DNA of 64,000 nucleotides, taken from the NCBI GenBank assembly GCA_030141605.1, contig JAQGDQ010000457.1, positions 1-64,000 on the forward strand, given 5' to 3'. The translations under genes were made by a program, and so were the position numbers. The first letter of the stretch is position 1; every line of letters begins with the position of its first letter. The DNA is from Tubiluchus corallicola (Eukaryota > Priapulida > Priapulimorpha > Priapulimorphida > Tubiluchidae). Of the stretch, positions 1 through 10,020 are shown in pieces. The notes under the pieces are model-generated. The model saw nothing but the letters and a program-made list of their open reading frames with translations, was not told where the DNA came from and did no database searches.

Positions 1-720
1 TAATCTATTGTTTAATTATCAGAAACGCTTTTGAGTATTAATTGTGTTAAAATTTACACTCTTTATCGGACTTGAAAGTGGGGTAGTATGTGAAAAATCA
101 TCCCGTCTTCCTTTAAAAATATTTCACTGTAACTAAAATCGTGTGAATTGGATCCTCTGCCAAACATGCAGATCATGATACTTTCTCACGTGACAGCTGC
201 TATTGTAACCAACAGACATTGTAGATTCGAGCGAACGTATCTTACTATCTGTTGTTTCATGTAATTTATAAAACAGCGTGGATCTACAAGTACTTCTTGG
301 TTCCAGAATTTGTTGACCTTTCTCACAAGTTACGTACAAAATATCTGTTTCACATTTTACCAAAGTTTGTGGTAGGAAATCGGAAAACAATTTTAGCACA
401 AACCGAATTTAACTCAGAGAACACATGTGTGAAGTGCCTTGTTTCTTCGCAATTTACTATCGGTAAAAGATTGCGAGCTCTCAGGCAGTTGCTACGAGTT
501 GAGTTACTGTCTAGTGTGAACATAGAAGAGTTACTCTGCTTGTAGTGAATATAGAAGGTGTGTCCAGTTTCCCACAGAGTGTTAAAAAGTAACTCAAAGT
601 AAAAGATTGCAAATTCTTCGACAATTACTACCAGTTGAGTTACTGTCTAGTGTGAATGCGCATATGCGTAACTCTGCTTGTAGTGAATAGAGAAGACACT
701 CTTAAAAAGTAACCCAGAAA
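1..720 (+). repeat. Direct repeat copy A1 (left), near-identical to 5045-5771
   Basis: This segment repeats almost base for base at 5045-5771, with a handful of substitutions and small indels, in the same orientation. The inner part holds a 90-odd-codon open frame on each strand in both copies, but neither resembles a known protein. The outer part (about 466-715) is made of two imperfect subterminal repeats of about 120 bp, each with an AGTTACT motif and the string gcttgtagtgaata. The copy is cut by the window edge, so its true left end is unknown. Bases 1-317 are also inverted at about 724-1020, making a large imperfect palindrome with a loop of about 400 bp. Confidence 0.85.
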
Positions 721-723
721 GGT

Positions 724-2044
724 TAACAAATTCTGGAACCAAGAAGTACTTGTAGATCACGCTGTTTATAAATTACATGAAACAACAGATAGTAAGACGT
801 TCAGCGAATCTGTCTGTTGGTTACAATAGCTTAGCTGTCACGTGGTATTATCATGATCTGCAGCGAGAGGATCCAATTCTGATTTTAGTTACAGTGAAAT
901 ATTTTTTAAAGGAAGACAGGATGATTTTTCATATGCTACCCGATTTTTAAGTACGATGAAAAGCATACATTTTAACACAGTTAATGGTGCAAATATGTTT
1001 CTGATAATTAAACAATAGATTAAAAACTTAATTAACGGTGCGCGAGCAAACTATTGATGACATCATAAATGAACATAATTTTCAATAACAAAAATATTCC
1101 GCAAGCGTGTTGTACGTGTTTGTGAAAGCGAAAATTGAAATACCATTTTCTTTAGCAAGGACGATAAGTGTGTTACACTAAAACTAGGCAAGTTTTAAGA
1201 CAAATATTCAAATTTCAAATAGAGCTGTCGAATGTATGTAGTTCGTCACAAACGAACACATCTGAACTGAGAGGTACAGCAAATGCTCGCCTACATGTCA
1301 CATGTATTTCCAAATGCGAAAATTGAAGTACAGTGCTACTGTAAGATATTCAGTGTGTTGTATTAGAACTGGGAAAGTTTTAAGATGAAAATTCAAATTT
1401 CAAATTTACCATTGTGCTCACGCATGAGTTGTCGAACGTGTGTAGTTCGTCACAAACTAACACATCTAAACTGAGAGATACAGCACCTGTTTTGTGTGAA
1501 TGAGTTTCTGAAATTCAGGTGCTGGTGCCCGTCTTGGAATGAGAAGTGCATTTAACAGTGAAGAACTAGTGACGCGAACGTGAAATTGTGTTTCTGTGGA
1601 AATAATTCTTTCACATAAATCATTTTTGAGAAAACTAGTAGGTTTCCTTTCAATATTTTAAAGAGTGGATTGTTTTAACGTACATTTTAGATTGGGTCCG
1701 GTTTTTCCTTGGTTATAAATTTTGCATAAGAAAACTCACCCTGCAATTATCAAATGAAAACGACAATTAAGCAGCATGCTGCGCCATCTGGCAACGAAAA
1801 TAACACGAAAACAATATACACTTTACCTTTAACTACCCTCACCTGTATGCGTTGGTATATCCCTACCGCTTCTGCACCGCTACTGCTGCAGCGATATCGT
1901 TCGCAGTAATACGACCTTTATACAAACAATATTTCTGTGTTTTGAAAAAAGACACCTTTCACAGAAAACTGTTTCCTAAAATTTCTCGCTTGCACTCGAG
2001 TAAGAAACAAAACAAAAGGTGACGAGAATAGATACAATTTTATA
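724..2044 (-). repeat. Left arm of a 1.3-kb inverted repeat
   Basis: Read on the - strand this arm matches 4022-5359 over its whole length. Shared landmarks include the block gtgacgagaatagatac near 2020 (matching gtatctattcgtcac near 4040) and the gcagcatgctgc block near 1770 and 4275. The arms diverge by scattered substitutions and short indels, more than the two direct copies A1 and A2 do. No transposase-like reading frame lies in it. The arm is probably one terminal inverted repeat of a foldback-type DNA transposon. Confidence 0.8.
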
Positions 2045-2747
2045 GTTAACATTTGACCTTTTAACGATTGTCATCAATCTGTGGAATTGTGAAAAGGTTT
2101 ATTGACGAGTTTACATCTTTGTGACAGCAAGGTACGTTTACTGCGGGATAATTGTACAGCCAGTTACTGACGTATTTTGAGGTGAAATGGCAACAATAGT
2201 ATTCACACTGTACACGTGAAATGGCCATAATATGATTCACACAGTAAGTGTGAAATTCCAACATCAGGTATGATTTTTATATTAATAAACCTCAGAGGAG
2301 AAACCTAGGATACGTTACCCTTGTAATTTATATTTTGATGATTGCTGTTAAGATAGGGTTATGCGATTGTCCATTTTTAAAGTAAACCTCGACAAGTATT
2401 TCTTTAATTGATTGTGTCTCACTACTTTGAATGTTTAATCATTTTTATTTAGTCATTCGTACTTCTTATTTCAAAAGTTCACAAACCAACAATAAAAATA
2501 AGACAAGATTTGACTAAAATATGGCCACAAAAATAAACAATTATTTCATCCTGTTCATTCATTATACATACTTCACAAGCTATAGTTTGGTTCTCACATT
2601 ACAAATTTCACAAGTATAAGGTGTTAGTTTAACTATCATAAATGTTTATTTACATATTACCAATTACACGAATAGCATAATTATCACAAGTAGCTCAATG
2701 CACTAAAGCACAATAATCACCTTAAAAAGGCATAATATTGATTCAAT

Positions 2748-3308
2748 CGTCTACGGCCATATCACGTTGAAAACACCGGTTCTCGTCTGATCAGCGAAGT
2801 TAAGCAACGTAGAGCCTGGTTAGTGCTTGGATGGGTGACCGCCTAGGAATACCAGGTGCTGTAGGCTTGCGGGATGTCCACACTGTATCTCGACACTAGG
2901 CGGAGGAGCTGCAGAAGCAGCCAACGGCTAGAGGGCCGAGGAGGTCAAGTGACCCAACGGCCATGTGTAGAGGAGTAAACCTTTCAAATCAGGAGTGGAG
3001 CCCCGAAGGCGGACCAATGGGGCATGCTCACTGACTCCGGCAGCTCCTGCAGCCAACCTGGTGCCAAATGTATCGCTCTGCTTTCCTTTGTACTACACCA
3101 GGGAGGAAGAGAGGGGGTTCCTGTTGTCTGGGCAACTCAGGGTCTCCATACACCTTGGCCATGCGTGCGCCCTGGAGATGCCACTCCATTGGTTCAAGGA
3201 TCGGATTGCTCAGCCACAGTCGACCCTGCAGCTCCAACAATGTGATCAATAACTGACTCTCTTGGCGCACACTCCATTGTTTTCCGATACAGAAGGATGA
3301 CAACAACC
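2748..3308 (+). mobile_element. 5S-rRNA-derived SINE, full-length copy 1
   Basis: The first 120 bases of the family (2749-2868) are a recognisable 5S rRNA sequence, from gtctacggccat through ggatgggtgaccgcc to gctgtaggctt, so the internal Pol III promoter region is present. It runs directly into a 440-bp body and ends in a gatgacaacaac-type tail. An exact 11-bp target-site duplication, attgattcaat, flanks it at 2737-2747 and 3309-3319. This proves retroposition rather than a tandem 5S gene. Further copies on - lie at 8016-8462, 30735-31226, 53615-54154, 59036-59248 (internally deleted) and 62364-62637 (5'-truncated). It belongs to the SINE3-like (5S-headed) class; the family of the body is not recognised. 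Confidence 0.92.
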
Positions 3309-3900
3309 ATTGATTCAATTCAGGTGAACCATAATGTTAACTATAATTTAGCACTATAGGCCTATACGGAGGAACTTGCTCTATTAGCCAGTGAAAGCTA
3401 AGAGAGTCGTCCTCGTCGCTCATGTCGAGCGGCCTTATATAAACTTTTCCTTCAGAAAATTAATCTGAACGGGGGGCTTGCATGCTGGTATGGTCTGAAA
3501 CTACCTACAGACCTATTCTAAGTGCAAATCTAAGTTTAGCATTCAAGGCCATATTATAAGACTGTCGTTAAAGGAAAATTCATTAATCACAAAAAATGCT
3601 AGAGAAATTTAGGAACGATTTTATAGACTAACACACAAAACTAAATTTAACTTCGGGAAATATATTTAGAGTCTATATATTTAGAGTCTATATATATATA
3701 TATATATATGCAAATCTCCTGACAGTAGCATTCACGATGTAACTGTGAAACGGAAACGGAAACGATAACCTGTGATGGATCAACAAATTCTCACACTAAA
3801 CAGCACTTATAGATAAACACAATGTCTTGTAAATTACTTGGGACAACAGACGGTAAGATAAGTTTGTTTGAAACAACAAGGTCCATTGCTAACGTAGCAG

Positions 3901-4000
3901 CTGTCGGTCAAAGTTTAGGTTGAGATGGAATGTTGTATTGTTGCTGTAGTTGCTGTTGGTCAAAGTTTAGGTTGAGATGCAAAGTTGTATTGTTCTTGTG
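3901..4000. repeat. Two-copy 52-bp tandem duplication
   Basis: The string ggtcaaagtttaggttgaga occurs at 3906 and again 52 bp later, followed in both by a ttgtattgtt block. It is a local duplication next to the right inverted-repeat arm. Confidence 0.75.
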
Positions 4001-4021
4001 CACCTGTAGTTTGTAATGTTG

Positions 4022-5359
4022 TCTATAAATTGTATCTATTCGTCACCTTTTGTTTTGTTTCTACTGAGTGCAAGCGAGAAATTTTAGGAAACAGTTTTCA
4101 GAAAGGTGTCTTTTTTCAAAACACAGAAATATTGTTTGTATAAAGGCTCGTATTACTGCGAACGATATCGCTGCGGCAGTAGCGGCAGAAGCGGTAGGGA
4201 TATACCAACGCATACAGGTGAGGGTAGTTAAAGGTAGTGTATATTGTTTTCGTGTTATTTTCGTTGCCAGATGGCAGCATGCTGCTTAATTGTCGTTTTC
4301 ATTTGATAATTGCAGGGTGAGTTTTCTTATGCAAAATTTATAAACGTTAGAGAAAAACTGGACCTAATCTTAAAATGTAGGTGAAAACAATCTACTCTTT
4401 AAAATATTGTAAGGAAACGTACTGTTTTTCTAAAAAAGTAACTTACGTGAAAAATTATTACCACACAAACACAACTTGGCATTCATGCCACCAGTTCTTC
4501 ACTTTTACATGCATTTCGTGTCATTCGCTAGTTAGATGGGCACTAGCGCCTGCATTTCAGAAATTCATTGCACAGAAAACAGGTGCTGTACCTCTCAGTT
4601 TAGATGTCTTAGTTTCTGACAAACTATACACGTTCGATAGCTTATGCGTGAGCACAGCGGCAAATTTGAAATTTGAATTTTTATCTTGAAACTTTCCCAG
4701 TTTTTGTACAACACACTGAATATCTTACAGTAGCACTGTACTTCAATTTTCGCATTTGGAAATACATGTGACATGTAGGCGAGCATTTGCTGTACCTCTC
4801 AGTTCAGATGTGTTCGTTTGTGACGAACTACATACATTCGACAGCTCTATTTGAAATTTGAATATTTGTCTTAAAACTTGCCTAGTTTTAGTGTAACACA
4901 CTGAATGTCCTACAGTAGCACTATACTTCAATTTTCGCTTTTGGAAACACGTGCAACACGCTCGTGGCATATTTTTCTTGTTGAAAATTATGTTCGTTTG
5001 TGATGTCATCAATACTTGGACTCGCCCGCCATTAACTAAGTTCTTAATCTATTGTTTAATTATCAGAAACGCTTTTGAGTATTAATTGTGTTAAAATTTA
5101 CACTCTTTATCGGACTTGAAAGTGGGGTAGTATGTGAAAAATCATCCCGTCTTCCTTTAAAAATATTTCACTGTAACTAAAATCGTGTGAATTGGATCCT
5201 CTGCCAAACATGCAGATCATGATACTTACTCACGTGACAGCTGCTATTGTAACCAACAGACATTGTAGATTCAAGCGAACGTATCTTACTATCTGTTGTT
5301 TCATGTAATTTATAAAACAGCGTGGATCTACAAGTACTTCTTGGTTCCAGAATTTGTTG
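4022..5359 (+). repeat. Right arm of the 1.3-kb inverted repeat
   Basis: This is the inverted partner of 724-2044. It runs without a break into copy A2, with which it overlaps at 5045-5359. The simplest reading is one long terminal inverted repeat of at least 1.7 kb made of arm plus A, whose left partner has lost the outermost 400 bp. The frames at 4381-4689 and 4068-4289 are not convincing genes. Confidence 0.8.
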
Positions 5360-5771
5360 ACCTTTCTCACAAGTTACGTACAAAATATCTGTTTCACATT
5401 TTACCAAAGTTTGTGGTAGGAAATCGGAAAACAATTTTAGCACAAACCGAATTTAACTCAGAGAACACATGTGTGAAGTGCCTTGTTTCTTCGCAATTTA
5501 CTATCGGTAAAAGATTGCGAGCTCTCAGGCAGTTGCTACGAGTTGAGTTACTGTGTAGTGTGAACGCATAGAAGAGTTACTCTGCTTGTAGTGAATATAG
5601 AAAGGAGTGTGTCAGTTTCCACAGAGTGTTAAAAAGTAACTCAAAGTAAAAGATTGCAAATTCTTCGACAATTGCTACCAGTTGAGTTACTGTCTAGTGT
5701 GAATGCATATGCGAGTAACTCTGCTTGTAGTGAATAGAGAAGACACTCTTAAAAAGTAACCCAGAAAGGTT
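5045..5771 (+). repeat. Direct repeat copy A2 (right end of the compound element)
   Basis: This is the near-identical partner of 1-720. Identity stops sharply after aacccagaaaggtta at about 5771, where the left copy changes to aacaaattctgg and this copy to cagcgccccc. That point is therefore an element boundary. The acyl-CoA synthetase start codon lies only 230 bp further right. Confidence 0.85.
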
Positions 5772-6000
5772 ACAGCGCCCCCTTTCAAAAAATTTACCCG
5801 TTGGCCTACGGCTATAAGTTAAGTTACTTATGTTACTGCCCTCGCCACTTTATAACTGTGAAGTATATGTAAATACGTGTACTAAGATAGAATATACTGT
5901 ACACAATCGTATCTGTTACATAGAATCACAAAGGTTACTGTTTACAATTCGTTTATAATCTACTCCTAGATACATAGAAACGGCACACAGCTGAAAGATC

Positions 6001-7968
6001 ATGACTACTTATCAGAGTCCGTACAACGACGTGCATTTACCCAAGGATAATGAAAGTCTATACGAACTACTCGAACGCCACCTGGATCGGTACAGAGATC
6101 AAACTGCTGTGGTAAGTGTCATCAGTGAATAGTAAGTGAAATTCTCAAACGTTTTGCTCTAGGTAAATGATTCGTTCCATTTTATAACCGTTTTGCTCCT
6201 CTCAACAGTGATCTATTAGAGTCAGCAAGAGGCATAGCAAGGTCATAAGTCATAAGTCATTTATTTCACCTTACACATTTACAATGGTTACATATACAAT
6301 ATCTAGTGAAAGGGCCTACAATGGAAATAATACAAATAAGAAATACTGCACAGGAAAAGCCTCAAACACTGTTCACTTATACACGAAGGTAAATGTGTTG
6401 CGGGCAATCAAAAAGCAGGGCTTGTTAGATTGTCCCACCAAGTGATAGAAAAAAATGGAGATAATCTGAAGATTTAAAGTGAATCGTGATTTTAAAAAAA
6501 CGTTAGTGCCTAAAATGGAATGACGTAATGAATGAAGCTCATATATGGGATGATATAAAAGATAGAAAGACCATTATTTTTTAATAGTATGTAAATTTAA
6601 AATAGGGGGGGGGGTCGCCCGCTGGGTGCAAGTGTAATCTTCTTCTAAAGTTCGGGGACTGTACTAATTACTAAGGATTAATTACCTAAGTATTAACTAA
6701 GTTCCAGTTTACCCCATTTTCCCTAGTATGGCTGATTAGCTTAGTTATTCTGTTGTTCATACAAGACCAGCTGCTCTTTGCTTTTAGATTGAAGGAGAAA
6801 CTGGAAAATCTTACACATATGAAGAACTGAAAACTCTAATCCAGAAAGCAGCATGTGGACTCTATGCACGTGGATTAAGACGTGGAGACATCATTGTCAT
6901 TAGTTCTCACAACTGCTTTGACCATTACCTTGTGGAATTGGGCGTTTTTGCTTTGGGAGGCACCGTGTCATTCAAGTCTCCAAAAAGCACACAACGTATG
7001 TAGTTATTTTTTTATAAAACGTCCGCTCATTTGATGTTGAAATGATTTCTAGCTTTCAAGGAAACAATTTTCTAGCAAAGAATTCCAAAGATAAGAAATC
7101 CGTTGATAAAAGAACTAGCTCTTCTGCAGGTAAGAATGTCCAGAAGCAGTCAATGGGAGACAACGCAGAAACTAATACTAGAACGCTCGAAAAGTTGTAA
7201 TAAAAAATTAGAGATCTAATTGTAGAGATATGCTGAGCTAATTGTCACGCAAAAATATTATTAAAAGTCAAATTTAGCTTACGAACAAGTTTTTTGACAA
7301 AAAGAGTTAACCATCACTAAAAATTGAATTTGACACTAATTTTATCAAATTTCATCACTTTCTTCCTAATGAAATCGAGTTTCGAAGTTGCATTTTCCCC
7401 CCCAAAACATTCTGTTCAGTTTGGCTTGTGAAAATTCGAAAAAAGGTACGCAAAACAAATGTGCTAGCAACGGTTTCCTTGGATACCGCGTTGTTTCTAT
7501 GACGATGAATTTGTAAACAATGCTACACAGTGAAATGTGATGGTCAAACACAACGCTGCCGTAACTAAGGCGCATGATTCGGTGGCGTCATCTAGCGTGC
7601 AAAACGGAAATGACACCTGCACACCCAAATTGCTCTTACATAAATCACCAGGGAAAATTTAAAAGTATCTGCAAATCTTAGTTTTAGCATTTTCTTTCTG
7701 TTTTATGTAAAGCTGAAACGTCACAAACTATGCTGTATTTGACCTTGAAAGATTATATTTTTTAAATGTTTACATGAAACAGTAGTTGTAAAGTTTAATA
7801 AAACAATGTTATGGAAAAAATTTGTTGTTTTAAATGGAATTATTAATTTTGACAGATGAAATGAAAAGTTTTTTGGAAAGCAATCGACATCTTATAAGGT
7901 TCATCTTTGTAAACGAACAAAGTTACTCGAACATCAAAGCTGTTGCCATGGAGATGGATAACGTAAAG
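6001..7968 (+). CDS. Acyl-CoA synthetase / 4CL-luciferase-like, N-terminal exons only
   Basis: Three exons splice in phase: 6001-6111 (GT donor gtaagt), 6788-6995 and 7856-7968. They give about 144 residues starting MTTYQSPYNDVHLP. The product matches the N-terminal part of ANL-superfamily adenylating enzymes: a short substrate-side leader, then YTYEEL, GLYARGLRRGDII and ELGVFALGGTVS, as in 4-coumarate-CoA ligases and firefly luciferase. Those enzymes activate carboxylic acids with ATP and CoA, often in peroxisomes. The family needs about 540 residues. The P-loop-like SGTTGxPKG motif and the C-terminal lid are not found downstream in the window, where a SINE (8016) and a LINE (9205) follow. 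It is either a truncated pseudogene or a gene whose later exons were displaced. The start is chosen because it opens the only frame that splices correctly. Confidence 0.75.
6240..6480 (-). mobile_element. Retroelement 3' end in intron 1 of the synthetase
   Basis: On the - strand the segment ends in aataaatgacttatgactta, an AATAAA-like signal running into a short TGACTTA repeat. This is the usual look of a LINE or SINE 3' tail. No coding part remains. The inner limit near 6480 is approximate. Confidence 0.45.
6996..7855. other. Intron 2 of the synthetase, no further feature
   Basis: This is the 860-bp interval between exons 2 and 3. It is AT-rich, with several short chance open frames in unrelated phases. 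I see no RNA gene, repeat copy or conserved protein in it. Confidence 0.6.
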
Positions 7969-8015
7969 GTAAAAATCAAGGCTACAGAATTCAAAACTCT
8001 GTCTTACGTTTATGT

Positions 8016-8462
8016 TGTTAGCATCCTTCTGTCTCGGAAGACAATGGAATGTGCGCCGAGAGAGTCTCCAGGGCGCACGCCTGGGCAAGGTGTATGCAGA
8101 TCCTGAGTTGCCCAGACAACAGGAACTCCCTCTCTTCCTCCCTGGTGTAGTCCAAATGAAAGCGGAGCGATACATTTGGCACCAGGTTGATTGCAGGAGC
8201 TGCCGGAGTCCGTCTTCGGGGCTCCACTCCTGATTTGGAAGGTTTACTCCTCTACACATGGCGGTTGGGTCACTTGACCTCCTCCGTCCTCTAGCCGTTG
8301 GCTGCTTGTACAGCTCCTCCGCCTAGTGTCGAGATACAGTGTGGGCATCCCGCAAACCTACAGCACCTGGTATTCACCCATCGAAGCACTAACCAGGCTC
8401 TACGTTGCTTAATTTCGGTGATCAGACAAGAACCGGTGTTTTCAGCGTGATTTGGCAGTAGT
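8016..8462 (-). mobile_element. 5S-derived SINE, copy 2
   Basis: The copy lies on -: the tail (gttgttagcatcc) is on the left and the 5S head ends near 8459. It has two internal deletions relative to copy 1, one of them removing about 10 bp of the 5S C-box region. Near-perfect 12-bp flanks, ttacgtttatgt at 8004-8015 and ttgcgtttatgt at 8463-8474, mark the target-site duplication. It sits just downstream of synthetase exon 3. Confidence 0.88.
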
Positions 8463-8517
8463 TTGCGTTTATGTGGAATCTTCATTAAGAGAAACATAAA
8501 CCATATTTTATGCGTAT

Positions 8518-8742
8518 ATCGCACTCGCGTTGAAAGGAATTTCTATGTGTTTTCATTTTAAATCTCCCCGCAAACTGTTCTGACCGCGCATTACATGACG
8601 TCATATATACACAACGTAAATCAGGGGAAGAAAAGGAAATGTTAAATTATGTCCCAAAAAACTTTCCATGCAAATCTATTTTACTTAGCATTTCGCTTCC
8701 CTGTTGGGAAAACTTATGTAACTAAGTTTAAAATGTTCGTGC
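8518..8742. repeat. Dispersed repeat, paired with 16537-16762
   Basis: About 225 bp match 16537-16762 in direct orientation. Shared strings include gttttcattttaaatctcc, tacatgacgtca, gaaatgttaaattatg and gcaaatcta. No coding capacity or clear terminal repeats are visible. Confidence 0.75.
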
Positions 8743-8758
8743 AAATAGATAAACAACA

Positions 8759-8765
8759 TACACAA

Positions 8766-8840
<75 letters not shown>

Positions 8841-8850
8841 AATATATATA
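8759..8850. repeat. (CATATA)n microsatellite
   Basis: About 14 tandem hexamers of acatat type pass into a TA run. The repeat is open in several frames as His-Ile or Cys-Ile runs, which are not genes. It abuts the repeat that starts at about 8855. Confidence 0.95.
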
Positions 8851-8854
8851 TAAC

Positions 8855-8950
8855 ATTCGAGGCTATAGCTTCGACGGCGGGCACCATCACCATTAGGGGC
8901 GATCTACATGTCAAACAAAAGGTCTCATTTGTCCGTCGTCAGCTCCGCCT
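8855..8950 (+). repeat. GAGGCTACAGCTCCGACG-family repeat, copy 1 (partial)
   Basis: Begins attcgaggctatagcttcgac and continues with gatctacatgtcaaac and aaaggtctc, as in copies at 15531, 25541, 25641 and 45046. Like most copies it starts directly after a TA-rich microsatellite. Confidence 0.6.
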
Positions 8951-9507
8951 TATGGACAAAATGGACAATGGACAATGCAAAGGGACAAAACCAGAACAAT
9001 CTAGAAACTACTATACGCATCGCGTATAGAAAGTTCTCGAATCTACGATTGCTTCTACAAGATAAAAAGATTGTCTTCTATTCTATAGAACATTCTACAA
9101 TTTTCTGTTCAATTCTAATGGATCTCCACATTTAAAGTGTGGCTAACAGTAAGCCAGATTAATATGTGGTCTAACCTGTATTCTGAACCGGAGAAACATG
9201 TGCCTCTAGATAGATAGATATTTTATTTCTGAAAATCACATTTCCAACACAAAAATTACAAATTACACCCGATGGTTTTATCAGCGGGCAGAGCTCAGGT
9301 AATGATTTCCAGATCATACTAACAATTTTACTCAACATAGCTGCACAGGTATACATACAGATATACAAATTTAGTTGTAAGCTCCATAAAGCGAAAAATA
9401 AAACTATTTACTAAGCATTTGTACACATGTATTAAACAAATATTTTACCTATATGATGATCTCCGTGATGCGGTTATATATCCGCTAACAAAGCTATACT
9501 ATTTAAT

Positions 9508-10020
9508 TCACAAATCTTGCATACAGTCGTAAATGAAACTACCTATTGACATTAATTCTCCATCAAATAAATTTGCAATATTACTATAATTTAATGCGTA
9601 CAGTGATCTATAAAGTGCATTTTCATGGCACTCGCACAAAAAATGCTCTTCTGTCTGAATTTCTCCACAAAGACACAGCCTGCGCTCACGAGGTACATTT
9701 GCCCAACGACCTGTTTCTATAGCTAGATTGTGTGATGAGACCCTTATTCTTGTGATGAGTATACGTTTGTGCTCAGGTAACTCTGTCTTCCCATACATTG
9801 GATACACGGTCAAATTGGGATTTATTTCCAAATAAGTCTTGCATTTTGTACGATTAGAAACTCGGACATGAGTCTTTCGTCTCTCTACATCTATCTGTAC
9901 GTGATCCGCTGTAGACATAACATTGTCTGAATATTTGTATCCCTTTGTTCGCGTATCTTTACATAAATTCCATACCAGCATAAACGGGTCATCCGTCATA
10001 GCGTGACGCTGGCTTACCAA
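9508..10020 (-). pseudogene. LINE ORF2 C-terminal part, out of frame
   Basis: These 170 codons continue ORF2 in a different frame. The frame of the large ORF is lost at a run of seven A on - (T at 10034-10040) and ends 20 bases later. The new frame carries straight on with collinear LINE C-terminal sequence. It holds a Cys/His cluster, CLCGEIQTEEHFLCEC, typical of the tail of many LINE polyproteins. One base lost from the homopolymer is the simplest cause; ribosomal slippage or an assembly error would look the same. Confidence 0.85.

Larger units (their letters stand above)
2045..4021. other. Spacer between the inverted-repeat arms
   Basis: This is the 2.0-kb centre of the inverted-repeat structure. 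It holds the 5S-derived SINE at 2748-3308, a (TA)n tract near 3670-3710 and a 52-bp direct duplication at 3901-4000. A decayed inverted relative of part of copy A lies near 3780-3870 (caacaaattct followed by an acaacaga block). Without the SINE the spacer is about 1.4 kb. I find no transposase, helicase or reverse-transcriptase frame, so the element would be non-autonomous. Confidence 0.6.

Noticed and set aside
133-571. Conserved 88-97 codon frames on both strands in the two direct repeats
   Set aside because: The conservation is at DNA level over the whole repeat; no domain or codon bias supports either frame.
2749-2868. A functional 5S rRNA gene
   Set aside because: The 120-bp 5S sequence continues into SINE body without a T-run terminator and is enclosed by an 11-bp target-site duplication.
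5045-5771. Direct repeats 1-720 and 5045-5771 as LTRs of a retrotransposon
   Set aside because: No gag, pol, primer-binding site or polypurine tract lies between them, and the internal sequence is an inverted repeat.
8649-9029. His-Ile repeat protein
   Set aside because: Translation of a CATATA microsatellite between two dispersed repeats.
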